From contig NZ_JAIVAI010000004.1 of NCBI RefSeq assembly GCF_020171525.1, positions 62,001 through 126,000 of the forward strand: a stretch of 64,000 nucleotides of DNA, written 5' to 3'. This DNA is from Halobacillus yeomjeoni (GTDB lineage: Bacteria; Bacillota; Bacilli; Bacillales; Halobacillaceae). A program made the translations under genes and the position numbers. The notes beneath the pieces were generated by a model. The model was not told the DNA's origin and ran no database searches. It worked only from the letters and a program-made list of their open reading frames with translations. Shown here one piece after another: positions 63,566 through 64,000 of this stretch (position 1 is the stretch's first letter; each line of letters opens with the position of its first letter).

Positions 63566-64000
63566 ATGAAAATTGCAGTCATTGGAAGTACTCACGCAGG
63601 TACAGCTGCAGTCACAAATATGGCAAATATGTACCCCGAGGCTCAAATCACAGTCTACGAACGTAACGATAATGTCTCCTTCCTGTCCTGTGGTCTTGCT
63701 TTATATGTTGGTGGGGTCGTGGACAATGCAGAAGAATTGTTTTACTCTTCACCCCAAAAATTACAAGAGCTTGGGGTAACGATGAAGCTGAAGCATGATG
63801 TAAAAGATATTGATACTGACCACCAAACCATTAAAGCCCAAAATTTGATCACAGGAAAAACGGTTACTGATTCTTATGACAAACTTGTGATGACTACGGG
63901 GTCCTGGCCGATCGTCCCTCCTATTGAGGGAATACAATTTGAGAATATTTTATTAGCTAAAAACTACGACCAAGCCAATACCATCATTGAAAAATCCAAA
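63566..64000 (+). CDS. nox: FAD-dependent NADH oxidase (C-terminus outside window)
   Basis: N-terminal 145 residues of a flavoprotein of the NADH oxidase/CoA-disulphide reductase family. GSTHAGTAA is the FAD-binding GxxxxG form typical of these enzymes, and Cys42 in FLSCGLALYVGG is the redox-active single cysteine in the water-forming NADH oxidase setting (CoA reductases have a different context). The TTGSWPIVPPI segment is the second FAD block. GGAGG precedes the ATG. Four Rex-type operators upstream fit control by the NADH/NAD ratio, supporting NADH oxidase over CoA-disulphide reductase. Confidence 0.88.
   Translation, partial: MKIAVIGSTHAGTAAVTNMANMYPEAQITVYERNDNVSFLSCGLALYVGGVVDNAEELFYSSPQKLQELGVTMKLKHDVKDIDTDHQTIKAQNLITGKTVTDSYDKLVMTTGSWPIVPPIEGIQFENILLAKNYDQANTIIEKSK

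Noticed and set aside
1-64000. Prophage, CRISPR array, toxin-antitoxin or defence island
   Set aside because: No phage structural genes, integrase, repeat-spacer arrays, nucleases or defence-type clusters seen; gene content is housekeeping and catabolic.

Overview
The window is chromosomal DNA of a low-GC, Gram-positive, spore-former-type Bacillaceae bacterium. A moderately salt-adapted genus such as Halobacillus or a relative is likely. Reasons are the strong AAGGAGG ribosome-binding sites, the gene families (putBC with PutR, glgBCDAP, ahpCF, rlmH, scoAB, YtxG/YtxH-like proteins), Bacillus-type operators and exported proteins with polyacidic tails. Genus is inference; there is no rRNA in the window. 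A perfect 16-bp parS centromere site (13636-13651) suggests an origin-proximal position.

Layout. 1-9727 (mostly minus strand): M20 dipeptidase (cut by the window edge), a 22-residue membrane peptide, a large-subunit catalase behind a SigB-like promoter, and both glutamate synthase subunits. 10180-13484: a P1 (DmpA-type) peptidase, a YihY membrane protein and sigma-54 (rpoN/sigL). 13657-24192: a seven-gene glycogen operon glgB-C-D-A-P, GH13 glycosidase, PH-domain protein, all minus strand, with a promoter and cre-like sites upstream. 24723-26297: a four-gene set of membrane/coiled-coil proteins (two DUF948, one small, one YtxH-like) behind a SigB-like promoter. 26346-32317: a 49-residue basic protein, an SDR protein, then proline catabolism (putR, P5C dehydrogenase, proline dehydrogenase). 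32654-38146: CoA-type NUDIX hydrolase, lipoprotein, lysine-riboswitch-controlled dapA, an acidic-tailed exported repeat protein, guanine deaminase and an acidic-tailed SGNH hydrolase. 38610-41944: ahpCF with a PerR-type box, then a tRNA-dihydrouridine synthase. 42107-49047: rlmH, then a ketone-body operon (scoA-scoB-3-hydroxybutyrate dehydrogenase-thiolase-GntP permease) with its sigma-54 activator. 49132-51802: a candidate small RNA and a NarL-type two-component system. 51972-61563: SLH-anchored subtilase, multidomain M36 metalloprotease, a 395-bp MITE with 8-bp target duplication, M48 protease and M20 amidohydrolase. 61776-64000: an NhaC-family antiporter and an NADH oxidase (cut by the edge) behind four Rex-type operators.

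The most coherent story is the ketone-body operon. It has a textbook -24/-12 promoter (47401-47417), three related 16-bp palindromes upstream that fit enhancer sites, the dedicated AAA+ activator next door, and sigma-54 itself encoded in the same window. Other strong regulatory signals are the Rex operator cluster, the lysine riboswitch, the PerR box and the SigB-like promoters. I saw no prophage, CRISPR array, tRNA or rRNA, and no defence system. I found no clearly new multi-gene system. The best candidates for something undescribed are the small RNA at 49132-49241, the structured MITE, and the membership of the glycogen operon.
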